A stretch of DNA of 64,000 nucleotides from Moniliophthora roreri (Eukaryota > Basidiomycota > Agaricomycetes > Agaricales > Marasmiaceae), in contig LATX02000241.1 of assembly GCA_001466705.2 (NCBI GenBank), forward strand, positions 186,001 to 250,000, written 5' to 3'. Each line of letters opens with the position of its first letter. Position 1 is the stretch's first letter. The notes under the pieces are model-generated. The model ran no database searches, was not told the origin of the DNA, and saw only the letters and a program-made list of their open reading frames with translations. Shown in pieces: positions 1 through 10,829 of this stretch. Both the position numbers and the translations under genes were made by a program.

Positions 1-451
1 CGACGCGATGTGCTGGTCGGCAGTGCCATGTGAGAGCCATGTGAGAGCCATGTGGAAGCCGCGTAGATTCGTAAGCGCTTAACACCTTTGCACCGCGAAC
101 AGTCAGACCACTTTAACACCCCTTCCCGGCCGAATAATGTTAGTTTACAAACTGGTGGAGATGACATCCCATCATGCTTGGACTGAAGAACGGGTACGTG
201 GTCTCCGCCGTTGAAGGATTGAATCTGAGCCGCCTCTTTGCACTTGGGAGTACAGCTGCGACTGCGGACAGAGACCCGATGGTCACACTGTGAAGCGTAC
301 CTCTAGACCAGCCTCTCTCTTGTCGGACTCAGTTCACCACGGAGTATTGTCAATCAAGTAATCGCAACTGCCTCCCGAAGGGTACCTGATCACTTTTGAA
401 ACGTGATCGATATCTCACCTCGATTGGCCGGATCGTGAACATGACGGTCTT

Positions 452-460
452 GTTTATAAA
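452..460 (+). promoter_or_regulatory. TATA-like box of membrane-protein copy A
   Basis: A TTTATAAA core lies about 75 bases before the start codon at 532, and an inverted CCAAT motif (ATTGG) lies at about 422-426. The upstream region of copy B near 10700-10770 is recognisably related (shared GATATCTCACCTC and an ATTTATA core), so the promoter was duplicated with the gene. The assignment rests on motif and spacing only. Confidence 0.45.
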
Positions 461-531
461 CCCAGTAGAATCTTCACAAGCGTTGAATCACCAGCTTTGT
501 CCTCTAGTCGTTCATTCAACCAGCCGGAGCG

Positions 532-1910
532 ATGGTGGACACTGAGGACAAGGGATCCCTGTTGTTCTTAAAGTTGGGGACTGCCGTGAGTTTTTCGTTG
601 TTGCATCTTGTGATTGCCTAACTCAAAATGATATCTTAAGGTTCAGTTTATTTTGTATGGTGCGTTCCTCGGAACCTGTTCACAGAGCCTATCCAGCCTT
701 ACGAGCAGTCAAGGGATCTACGTGGAGATGTTTGGGATATGCATTTGGATTCTCTTCACGAGGAAGGAGCGACGTTATTATTGTCTTTCAGCAGGGATAA
801 TTGTCCTATTCGCTTTGTGCTCCGCAGACATTGCACTGACCACGGCGTACGATGCGTATGACATGTTGCCTCCGAAAAGATCCGAATCTCACCAAACACG
901 GTGAGCATTCAAGTTACCTTCATCGCTCTCTAAAATGCTGAGCTAGACGCGCTGTAGATTGTTGAAAGATGCCCATTTTTGGATCGTCTTGGCGTCCAAG
1001 TATACCATCTCCGCTGAATAACCATAGTAATTGATTGAATGATCATTTTCAGCGGCACCGCAGATGCCATCTTGGCGAGTAAACTAGTTTTGGGGTTTCA
1101 GCTCTTTCTGAAAACTTCAACAGTTATTACGATGCTACGTGGTGTGGGGAAGACGATGGAAAGTCGTTATTGCTCCCATATGCGCATTCATTGGTTCACA
1201 CGGTGAGAACACATTTCCACTTTGCACCTGGCCCTATACTACGCACTTGATGGTTTGTTGTTGATTTAATCATGACGTACAGCTGCTGCTTCCGTGGTCA
1301 TGGACACCTCTACTGACACGCTGTTACCGAGCTCTTTAGCCGGGACTACAGCCCTCAACAACATATTGCTATCCAGTCTGATAGGTATGTTACAACAACA
1401 TGATACATTGGCACAAGGTAATAACCTCCCCAGCATTCCGATTATACAAAATGAGTCGCAACGCAAGGGATTATTTGGGACGCAAGCCAAAAAACATGTA
1501 CAACACTTTGATCGTTATTACGTGACTACGCAACCTTCTCTCGACGCTCGGCCCCTACTGATACCAACAACAGCTTGGAATCTGGGATCCTCTATGCGGC
1601 ACTGCTCTTCTTTATCTTGGGTATGACCCTTGATAATTACAGCGTCGACTCCAAGGTTATTGATCTCTGTATTCGGTCGTGGTCGGTCATTGCGGTATGC
1701 TTCAAGATCAGAACAAAGGCCTACTTTTGACCTGATTCCTGTTTTCCACAGGCAATGATGCCAACGATCATTGTTGTTCGTGTAGCATTGGGAATCAGTC
1801 TCGATGCTGAACAGAGTTCAATGGAATCAGTTCATACAGCTAGGGATAGTGATTCGGAATGTAGTACATGTACTAGGGTCCGGAGTCTTGCAACTTCATC
1901 ACCTCTTTGA
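532..1910 (+). CDS. Multi-pass membrane protein, family copy A (9 exons)
   Basis: Exons read as 532-585, 641-900, 958-999, 1053-1074, 1124-1202, 1283-1384, 1434-1521, 1574-1694 and 1752-1910, giving 308 residues in one frame. I recognise a large agaricomycete family of small proteins with about seven hydrophobic helices. Its hallmarks are RCYVVWGRRWK after the third or fourth helix (exon 5) and LESGILY near a later helix (exon 8). The tail after the last helix is polar and acidic. No enzymatic motif is visible and the function is unknown; a plasma-membrane or endomembrane site is inferred from the hydrophobicity. Copy B has the same nine-exon plan, which supports these borders. Intron 4 (1075-1123) begins with GC (GCGAGT) where copy B has GTGAGT. 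The start was chosen because exon 1 joins in frame to VQFILYGAF. Confidence 0.78.
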
Positions 1911-2350
1911 AGTACCAGCGCGCTCAGAATAGCTCTTGTGTTGCAGTTCGAGGGTATTTTCCCTACGCTTCTTCAACGCTTCGCTTTTGCCGCATTTTGA
2001 CTGCTACACTTCCTTCCAAAACATACTTCTTCGTATTTACATGCTTCGCTCTTGACAACATAAACCATTCTTTCTCACATTTCTCTCGGGCATCATCACT
2101 CTCTCTCTTTTTTTTTTTTGCTCACCCAAGACGATTCTAGGTCGGATTTGTTGCCCTCTTTTCCCCAAACTCTTTGTCCATGCATCTAGTCATAACTTTC
2201 CTTCTTGATACATCCTTTACCGTAATAATGATATTGATACTGTACATACTATTCCTTACTGTCCTTTCTCCTGCAATTTTTGCATAATTTATTTTTATCT
2301 GATTTGGGTTGATTCGATGCAAGCAGACACAGGTTATTGTTGTCGTCAAC
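1911..2350. other. 3' flank of copy A
   Basis: The stretch between copy A and the transposon is T-rich, with a run of T at 2107-2119, and likely holds the 3' untranslated region of copy A. Short open frames on both strands show no recognisable protein. Confidence 0.4.
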
Positions 2351-2353
2351 TAA

Positions 2354-2395
2354 GGGCCTGTTCAAATAGGAACCACGGTTCCCGCTTCCTGGGTT
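2354..2395 (+). repeat. Left terminal inverted repeat of the Harbinger element
   Basis: Forty-two bases starting GGGCCTGTTCAAATAG pair with the inverse of 10611-10652. The three mismatches are all transitions. The flanking TAA target copy is at 2351-2353. Confidence 0.88.
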
Positions 2396-2559
2396 TGCCG
2401 CGCGCTTATTGTAGCCATGTTGTAGATCTTATTGAATAAATCAGTTTCTTCTTCCTTCTTTCATTTGGAGCACCTTACACCATAAGATTTGGGCCATATA
2501 ATGGCTTTGGCAGCAAGTGTTGTTAATCTTGCAGCCCTTGGTGCCTCCATATACACTTA

Positions 2560-3790
2560 TATCATAATTCAGCACTCCCTGGATATGCTTGGGTGCAGGA
2601 GCTGATGAAAGGGCATCCAAGGCATATCTATACAGAATTGAGTGTTAGGCTTCATGTATCCATCACTCATCACTCTGGTGATCACACTTCACAGCATGGG
2701 CTATGCTGACTCTCAAAAAGGAGTCACAATTGAAGAACAGCTTGCAATATTCCTATACATGTGTGTAACTGGATTGTCTGTTCACCATGTGGGCTAATGG
2801 AACCATAGCACAGTATGTTTTACACCCTTATTTATATGTATAGCTATTCTAAGGACAAATCTACAGTTATTTTCACTTAACATGTGAAGCTTTATCTGGA
2901 CCAGAATTCTACAATCAATATGTCAGCCTCCCAAAAGCAGATGATCCACCCTCTCCATACCTTACCAACAATCCCAAATTCTGACCTTTTTCCAAAGGCT
3001 GTCTTGGTGCACTGGATGGTTCACATATCACATCAAATCCAGCTGCTGCTGATCAGTCAAATTCATGGAATCACAAAGGATTTGTAGATATCACAGAATA
3101 TTCTTGCTGCTTGCTCATTTCTCCTCCAATTCTTATATGTGCTGACAGGGTGGGGGGGGATCTGTTACAGACAGCTTCCTGTGGGGATGCAGGTTTTGCT
3201 GTATGCAACACAGTCTTAAATCCATATTGTGGAGTCTGATACCATCTGGCTGAGTGGAGCAGAGCTCAACAATGGTGTGTTATCAAGTGATATTATACTT
3301 CATTGCTAACTTAGATTTCAGGCCTCAAAACAAGGAAGAGTTGTTCAATCTTCACCATGCTCAAGCTTATGATGTTATTGAGCATATATTTGAAGTCATC
3401 AAGCAGTGGTGGAGAATTCTGGTCCTTCCACCTGAATTTAACATGAAGATCCAGGCACAGATACCTGCTGCACTTGCAGCTCTACACAACTTCCTTCAGG
3501 AGTTATAGGCAGACAAAGATGCAGTTGACCCAGCTTCTGGTGATCACATTGATACTGAGGGGCCTAGAGAGTATTACCCTCATGGTGAACTGGCCTTAGA
3601 TTATGTTTTGGAAGAGGAATACAAAGAAGCACTTCATAAACAGAATAATATTGCACAAGCTATGTGGGAGCAGTACTGGGAGGTGTTACAAGCCTAAGAA
3701 GGGGATATAAACAATTACTTGTATGAACAAGATGAACCACAGGGTATTCATCAGGAAGAACAGGAGGAACTAGAAAGTGATATAGAGTAG
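2560..3790 (+). pseudogene. PIF/Harbinger DDE transposase, degenerate
   Basis: Pieces of the fungal Harbinger transposase (DDE nuclease, ALP1-like) can be followed in order through several frames. They are WVQELMKGHPRHIYTELS (near 2600), VTIEEQLAIFLYMCVTGL (near 2730), YVSLPKADDPPSPY (near 2920), GALDGSHIT with the first catalytic Asp (near 3010), and FNLHHAQAYDVIEHIF then PAALAALHNFL (3340-3500). An acidic tail reaches about 3790. Frame changes and stops separate the blocks, for example a stop just after HNFLQEL and a G-run at 3150 before the second Asp region. No intact product is possible from this copy. Confidence 0.85.
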
Positions 3791-4754
3791 AAGATAAGTG
3801 AATGTGGTATAAAGAAATGTGAAAACTAGACTATTAGATATTAGAGAAAGACACAATCAACTTCATCCAAATGTAGCAGCTCAGCAACATGAGCCTTTTA
3901 CTCTGGTTATAAAGCCTCAACCCACAACATGTATGCATCTGCCTCCTTTGTCTCTAAGAATATTACCAAGCTTCACTTTATTCTGAAGTGAGAGCCATGT
4001 CTCCTTGCATGCTGTAGCCATTGCTATCCTATGCTACATGGGACTTGTGTCCAGCTGAGGGACTAGCTTGAACATTGAGTTACTAAAGACACCACTAAAA
4101 TGCACAACTGCATTGCTAATGCATTCAGCAAATGTCAGTTTTGCTCACTTGACAGAAAGAAGAACTCAATCATCAGAGTGCTTGTGTGACACAGGACAAG
4201 CAGGTGTGCTAGCAGGAACTGAGGCAGAGATCTAATACATGTCTTAGTGATTGAGAAAGCAAAAAGATGATACTAAACTACAGACTCTGTTGGAGGCTGT
4301 GAGGCTGCCAGATCATGCTCCATCTGAGAATCATCCTATTCAACACTGCCAGCCCAGGCAACAGAGGTAGCTGATCTGTCGTATCCAAGGAACGAGGATA
4401 AGACAGATATACGTCTTTGGATGTTTATGTGATGCGGTGTCCTCTTTCGTTCACACTGCCAGCACAATGTCTGAAGACTCTAGCAGGCCTAAGCTGCCTC
4501 TGAGTCCTCATTCCTGGCTCTGTGTTTTCTTTCTTTCTCTCTACTCATATGCTGTCACTACTCTACATTCTTCCATACATCATGTCGCATAATCATTTCC
4601 AACTTAATCAGTCAACATGCAACACCTACAGTATGATTCAGCCCTTGAACCAAGGCCAGACTTCAACTATGACTGCCATTTAGACATACAAAATGCTCTC
4701 ATTGCCAGCGAGGCACTTCCCAATATCACTATGCTGGAACAAGCTGCTTAGCAC
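3791..4754. other. Junction between Harbinger relic and inner retroelement
   Basis: No recognisable protein is present. The left border of the inner retroelement must lie here. I could not find a convincing split direct repeat or inverted repeat marking it. A short stretch near 4376-4440 (GTATCCAAGGAACGAGGATA) is the last non-coding block before the gag-like frame. Confidence 0.3.
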
Positions 4755-6038
4755 TTGCTAAATGCATGGCAGACAGGAAATGAAGAATACAGAGCGCTAT
4801 GGCAACAACAGACAGCAGCAGATAGAGAAGCAGAGGATCAGAGAAGGCAGCAGGAAATAGAGGATGCACAGCTCAAGGCAGAAGAAGAGAAGAAGCAGGA
4901 AGAAGAGACCTTGAAAGAGAAGGAGAAGAAGAGGGCCAAATTACATCCAATCGACCTGAACAAGGGGATAGACTGTCTACTCAAACAACTCCATCCTTAT
5001 GCCAGAGCAAAACTCCAGAACTGTGAGTTTGTGCCTCTGTGGTATTGCCTCCCAGAGGCGACCAAAGAGGTGTTCAATAACACAAGGAAACTCACCGAAG
5101 AAACCGAGTTCTCACTCACCAAAGACTCCAACTCCACCCTCTCTGTGAAGGCCATGGACTCAGCAAAACCCTCATCTAATGCCCATCCCAACCTATCCTT
5201 GTCATGGACCGACATCTCCTGAGCCAAGACTTGCTTCCTACAGAGCCTCCATCTTGGCAATTGGCCCAACTTTCATGTACAAATGTGGTCCCAGTTCTAT
5301 GTCAACATGGATATGCATGCTGACCTTAGAACCCCACAAGGAGAACGGGCCTTTGCATGTTACCACGGCCTTGTATGACAACAGTGGTATGAAGCCAATG
5401 AGGCAGGCAACCCATTCAACATCGCCATCATAAATGAAAAAATCCTTCCACAATGTATGTCGTTTGTCAAGAGAGAAGATATAGATGCGACACTCAAACA
5501 GTATGTGTCCTTGTTTAAGTTTGTGTCGTTGTCACTGCTAACTAGCTTTATTCATTCTTTCTCTGCCTGTGTCCATACTGCTACCCCGTGCTACCTGCTA
5601 CCCCATGCTACCTGCTGCCTGTGCCACTGGTCGCCTATGCTGCCTACTACCTGTACCATCTGCTACCTGCACCACCTGCTGCCTATGCCATGACCCCATT
5701 TGCATACCTTCCATTATTCACATCATCACAGAATGAACAGTGTCATGGCACAGATTGAGTCCACACACCTCTCCACACCTCAGAAATTGACAGTGGGACA
5801 GGTGCCATCACCATCGAAGAGACCACGCCCAGATTTGCCATCAGATGAACCACCGTCTTCCTATTCACCAAAGAAGCATTGGCAGGCAGCAGCAGGGATC
5901 AACAAGAACAATGTGTTGGACAACACAGTTGCTTTCGAACAGTTGTTTCATGCTGCAGACTCTAGCACACCCACCAAATACTCACACTGCCCCATGTGCC
6001 TTGGCCAGGACAGACACAACATCAAAGTCTGTGCCTGA
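4755..6038 (+). pseudogene. Gag-like region of a tyrosine-recombinase retroelement
   Basis: The first block (4755-5222) is a charged, Glu/Lys/Gln-rich coiled coil (about residues 15-65) followed by a globular part; a second block lies at 5700-6038. The second block has a basic SPSKRPRP stretch and ends with CPMCLGQDRHNIKVC, a zinc-knuckle-like cysteine/histidine motif. A low-complexity tract built on CTGCTACC/CTGCTGCC lies between them at 5580-5690. Position just upstream of the reverse transcriptase suggests a capsid-like protein. The blocks lie in different frames, so the gene is broken or spliced. Confidence 0.5.
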
Positions 6039-6189
6039 AAGCTTATGTAGGATAAAAAGAAGCCCACACGATGCAGCCACAACAGCAATGGACACCTACA
6101 AAACCCAAATGGCATCGAGATATGCACCAATTGGCAATGACCAAACAGCTGTACTGACACCACACACCCAACCAAGCATGAGTGTTCAG

Positions 6190-8130
6190 GATGTGGAGAC
6201 ACTCATCATGGAGCTCAGAGCTGTCCACTCGGCCCGTAGGTCAACAGCGCTGACACTGCTGCATGCAAATGCTTGGCATGAAGCATTACAGAAAACAGGC
6301 CTCTTGTGTAAATACCACAATCTTGCTCAATCCATTCAAGATGGATTTCATACCAGCATTCCCACTTTCTGTCACACATTCTCACCACCCAACAAGGTCA
6401 CCTCTGAGGAACACCAATTAGCATTCAGTACAATTGTTGAGAAGGAGCTACACACCAAGCGCTGGCTAGGCCCATACCCACAACATGTCATTGAAGCTGT
6501 GCTTGGACCATTCCAGATGTTGCCAATCAGCATGGTACCTAAAGCGGGGAAACCAGGAAAGTTCCAACTTGTACAAAACTTCTCATACTCATACAAACCT
6601 CTACCTTTGCCTTTACTGAGCAAAACCACAATATATATTACAACTACACCTTCAGCTGGTGCTATCAACACTTACAACATCACATCCATTAATTCCTCCA
6701 TTGATTCCATCCTCTACCTGTGCCTCTGGGGCACCTTTGCCAACACCTGCCGCCTGCTGTGGACAGTCCCTCCAGGTAGTCAGAGAGCTGTTCAGGATGT
6801 CTCAGAAGCATACTGCATGATTCTGCCCTAATCAGTGGCCAGAGACAGTTGTCCATTTATCTGACAAGGATGAATTTGCAATAGACACCTGTGTCATGTT
6901 TGGCCTATCTTCTGTGCCAGGAACCTTTGGTTGTGTAGCTGACACAGGTGTTGAAATATTTCGTGCTAAGGGTTTGGGACCCCTCACAAAGTGGGTTGAT
7001 GACCACCTGTGGATCTGGATCTTGCACAAGTGGCTAGCAAAAGCTAATGATACATGAAAAAGGCTACAACAAAGGGTGAAGGACTCAGAGGGGGTTAGAC
7101 ATGTGAAGGGCAGGCTTCTCTATGTGGGAGACTCACTGCCAGATGGCCACGCAGAAGAATTTGATAACAATTTCACTTTCCCACTCACTGACCACTCATC
7201 TGCCTCACCTCAATCACATGAAGATGTGTTATATACATATAATTTTGATGATATTGATGCAATTTCTCAACGTCTGGGTTACATGTGGGAGCTTCCAAAA
7301 GACATCACATTCTGCTTTACACCAATCTATTTTGGCTTTGAATGGAACTTGCCAGACATGGTAGTAGCTGTTCCACTCACCAAGCACGAGAAGTACCTCA
7401 ATTCAGTTGAAGAATGGGAAGCACAGAGCTCCCATGATTATGAAGAAACCTCGAGCTTATATGGTAAGCTTCTACATGTGAGCTTCGTACTTACTGTGGG
7501 CCAAGCATACCTAATTGAGTTTGAAAAGCTCATGGGCACATTATCAAAAGCTTCTCCCTTCTCCTGCCATCGTCCCCCCAAGAATCTCTCTAATGATCTC
7601 ACATGGTGGAAAGAACACCTAAAGTCACCTATCTTGAGACCAATTCCAGGACCTGCTGAACTAGTTGATCTACATGCATACTCCAATGCCAGTGGAGGAA
7701 TTGGCATTGGCATATGCATCTGTGGCTTCTGGAGAGCATACCACCTCCTCCCAGGTTGGCAAGGCAATAACAAGCGAGACATCAGATGGGCAGAAGCAGC
7801 AGCCTTCTGGCTTCTCGTTCTCATCATTGCAGAACAGGGAAAACCAGGGCACCACTACAAGATCTATGGCAATAATGAAGGAGTGGTCGAAGGGTGGTGG
7901 AATGGAAGAAGCAAAAACTGACCCACAAACAGCATATTTAAATGCATTCACTGCATTATTGAAGAATACCAATTCTACATCCACACCAGATATGTACCCA
8001 GTGCACAGAACCCAGCTGATGCACCATCACAAGGAAAATATGGCCCCAAAAACCTTCTCCTTCCACCAGTACCCATCCCCAGTGAACTCCAGCCCTTCAT
8101 TGTCAACTATGATGCATCACTCACCCAATC
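6190..8130 (+). pseudogene. Reverse transcriptase and RNase H of the inner retroelement
   Basis: Recognisable blocks of the polymerase found in agaricomycete tyrosine-recombinase elements occur in order: HTFSPPNKVT (6374), PISMVPKAGKPGKFQLVQNF, SINSSIDS, WGTFANTCRLLWTVPPGSQ, then QDVSEAY with the first catalytic Asp (6793). After a frame change at about 6829 come NQWPETVVHLSDKDEFAI and KWVDDHLW with the VDD pair (about 6990). A frame at 7076-7921 holds FDDIDAISQRLGY, LYGKLLHVSFV and the RNase H core (LHAYSNAS, DIRWAEAAAF, NNEGVVEGWW); the same frame's family sequence continues as YVPSAQNPADAPSQ to about 8030. Frameshifts and stops make it non-functional as read. Confidence 0.78.
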
Positions 8131-8389
8131 CAAGCAGCATTGAACAAGTACTAGCCAACATCCTGTACACATGGCTGAAAGACCTTGGCGACACAATCAT
8201 GACAACCAGTCAACACTCCAACACCACCTCGAACAAGAAGCAGAACAACTCGCCAGTCTCACCTCAACCTGGGCTAAGTAACACTCAACCACCCATGCTG
8301 TCAGGCTCAGTTCGGTGGCCCTTGATGCTACCACAATCCTCATCTAACAATAATCCCCACCCATACCCTGCTCATCTACCCCTCAACCT

Positions 8390-9509
8390 CTCCAATCTTC
8401 ATCCACACTGCCTTGCAAGGGAACAACTAGTCCTCTGGAAACCAATAAACCACAGAAAGCCACAGGATCATCAGGGGTGCCCCATTGACGTTTCTGATGA
8501 AGACTTATCATGGATTCTGCTGGTCATAACTGGAGCATATGTGGAGAGCACACTACAGTCATACGCTGCAGGATTGCTTAATTTTCATGTGTTCTGTGAC
8601 TCACGAAATACACCAGAGGACCAACACGGACCAGCAAGCCCTGGTCTCATCAGCTTATGGATATCCACCATTGCTGGCACATATTCAGGAGCTGCCATCA
8701 GGAACTTTGTTCATGGAGTGCAGACTTGGCACATTATACACAGGATGGACTGGTGCATGAACAAGGAGGAGCTAGACGCTGTATTATGGAGAGCTGAAAG
8801 ACTAACACCAGATTTGTCGAAGAAGAAGAAATGCCAACCTTACACCATTCCCTTTATTGAAGCCATTCTTGAAGCCCTCAACCTAAACGATCCCTTTGAT
8901 GCTGCAGTAGCCACATGCCTAACCACTACCTTCTACAGTGGTGCATGTGTTGGGGAGTTTACAGTCCCAAAGCTCAGCAACTTCAACCCTGACAAACACA
9001 TAACCCATGCACACATGAGAACAGGACAAGACCAAAATGGCTTCCAAACTACTATCTTCCACCTCCCATGTACGAAGTCAGCACCTGATGCCAGCAAAGA
9101 TGTATTCTGGGCTGTGCAGACCAGGACATCCGACCCAGACAGAAACCTGAAGAACCATTTCCATGTCAATGACCCAGCACCTTGTAGCCACCTCTTCTCC
9201 TACAAGGCTTGTGACTCCCATGGGAAAGACATTCACAAGCCCTTGACAAAGCGACGCTTCATTGAGAGGCTAGCAACAGCCGCAAAGTCAAAAAACATGG
9301 ACCCTCTGCAAGGACACGGCATTCGCATCAGCTCTACCCTCGAATACTTACTACGTGGTATGCCTTTCGACATACTCAAGGCAACCTTTCGGTGGAAGTC
9401 AGATGCATTTCTCACTTATCTCCATAAACATGCAGAAATTATGGCACCTTACATGCAACCAGAGTTACATCGTGATCTCATCCAGTATACAATGCCTCCT
9501 GTATGCTAG
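8390..9509 (+). pseudogene. Tyrosine recombinase of the inner retroelement, probably inactive
   Basis: The last frame of the retroelement is open from 7665 to 9509; its recombinase part starts about 8390. It shows the DNA breaking-rejoining fold of DIRS/Ngaro-type elements: a helical N-terminal core (AYVESTLQSYAAGLLNFHVF, SLWISTIAGTYSGAAIRNFV) and a catalytic part with HGIR, the HxxR pair (about 9315), and SDAFLTY, the likely nucleophile Tyr (about 9413). The first catalytic Arg expected in the sequence before GEF is not seen: the copy reads YSGACVGEF (8935-8961). The order polymerase, RNase H, recombinase matches tyrosine-recombinase retroelements rather than LTR elements. Confidence 0.72.
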
Positions 9510-9529
9510 TAGCAACAAACATAATAACT

Positions 9530-10600
9530 ATTCTGTTCATACAAAACTCCTAGCCCACCACCCAGCCAGACAACTCAGTTGACAAGCTCCTATTCTTTGG
9601 GGTATCCATGGTTGCTGGATGTGTCGCTCTTCTCCTTGTGATTTGGGCATCACAGCCAACTATGGTTTCGCAAGGAGTCTCATCAGGGCCCAAAGTCACC
9701 AGAGGTGACTTTAGCCCATATCCTCTCCCTCCACACTTCCTTCTTTCCCCATGCTGATGTCCTTCAGAGGGTGTACACTCACTATCATCCTCCTTTCTCT
9801 CTAGCATTGAGTTTTCGTCCGAAGACATCAGGAGAAGGAGGAGGCAGATCATCAGCTTGAGATGAAGGCCCAGTAGTAGATGTAGTAGAGTTTGGTACAT
9901 GAACTCCAAAAGTACCACTGATGGCTGAGTATTGTGCATCACCCTTCTGCTTGTCAGGACAGAGCTTGAGAACATTGTCATAGATGTCCCATCCCTTGGT
10001 CTTGAATGGGAAGCAATAAGGCTTAGCAATAATGATACTACCCTATACAACCTCATCCTCTGCAGTGAAGATACTTGCACCTGTCTGATCATTCCAGTGA
10101 ACACCAGAATGGGTCCACAAGTACTCAACAGCAGTAAAGATGGCAAGAAACTACCATTATATTTGGTATAGTGAAAAATAAAGAACCAAAACTAATTATG
10201 CATGTCTCTAATCTTGTTTTGAACACCATTCACCTTCTTGAAACCACCAACAACGATCTGACTATTCAGAAGGTCTGTAGCACCAGCAAGGACATTGTTC
10301 CTGAATTTATGTGTATCTCCAGTTGTCCCTACATGAGCAACCAGGTAGGTTGCACAGTGCAATGATGTCATGGATGCACCAGATTGTGTTGGCCTTCTCT
10401 GACACCTTTTCCTTGGCGAGATAGGCAGGAGGATCAGAGCATGAAATACCCTTGAGGTTATCTGCATAGCCAATACCTCGCTCCGGGTTTCTCTTCTTTC
10501 TTGGCGGTATCCAAATGCGTCAAAGGAGTGCCAAAATAGGCAGCAAGAATGATGGACAAGTGATAGAATGAGTCAGAATGAGGGTGGGAAAGTTGGGCCA
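9530..10600 (-). pseudogene. Harbinger Myb/SANT-like DNA-binding partner, degenerate
   Basis: On the minus strand, blocks typical of the second gene of fungal Harbinger elements are seen: LLNSQIVVGGFKKVNGVQ (about 10260-10210), then LWTHSGVHWNDQTGASI and FTAEDEVV, a stop, and FPFKTKGWDIYDNVL (10130-9970). A downstream Pro/Ser-rich part leads into a charged tail. In intact relatives this protein binds the transposon ends and helps the transposase. The frame is broken by several stops and shifts. Confidence 0.68.
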
Positions 10601-10610
10601 GCCACTGCGG

Positions 10611-10652
10611 AACCCAGGAAGTGGGAACCATGGTTTCTATTTGAACAGGCCC
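10611..10652 (-). repeat. Right terminal inverted repeat of the Harbinger element
   Basis: The inverse of the left end, differing at three positions. The flanking TAA target copy is at 10653-10655. Confidence 0.88.
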
Positions 10653-10829
10653 TAAGTAATCAGAATCAACTGTTGGTTTCTCTACACCTCCCTCCCGTGC
10701 AGATCACTTTTGCGGTATGATTGATATCTCACCTCAGTTGGCTGTGATGATGGCATATTTATACATTTTGCCAAGCACCGAACAATCATTTGTATCATTT
10801 GCCTCCCAGTCATTCAGCCAGCTTGAATA

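Larger units (their letters stand above)
2354..10652. mobile_element. PIF/Harbinger DNA transposon, 8.3 kb, carrying a nested retroelement
   Basis: The element begins GGGCCTGTTC and ends with the inverse GAACAGGCCC. The two ends match over 42 bases with three differences. Both sides are flanked by TAA (2351-2353 and 10653-10655), the three-base target duplication typical of PIF/Harbinger. Inside the left end lie remains of a Harbinger DDE transposase on the plus strand. Inside the right end lie remains of the Myb/SANT-like partner gene on the minus strand, so the classic two-gene layout is recognisable. About 5 kb between them is a tyrosine-recombinase retroelement that probably inserted later. 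Both host genes are broken, so the copy cannot move by itself, though its ends may still be recognised in trans. It separates membrane-protein copies A and B. Confidence 0.85.

Noticed and set aside
5238..5453. Open frames on the minus strand across the gag-like region
   Set aside because: No similarity and no motif; the plus strand holds the retroelement order.
9550..10146. 198-codon minus-strand frame as an independent gene
   Set aside because: It runs partly in the wrong frame across the Harbinger Myb-like relic; the family blocks lie in another frame of the same strand.
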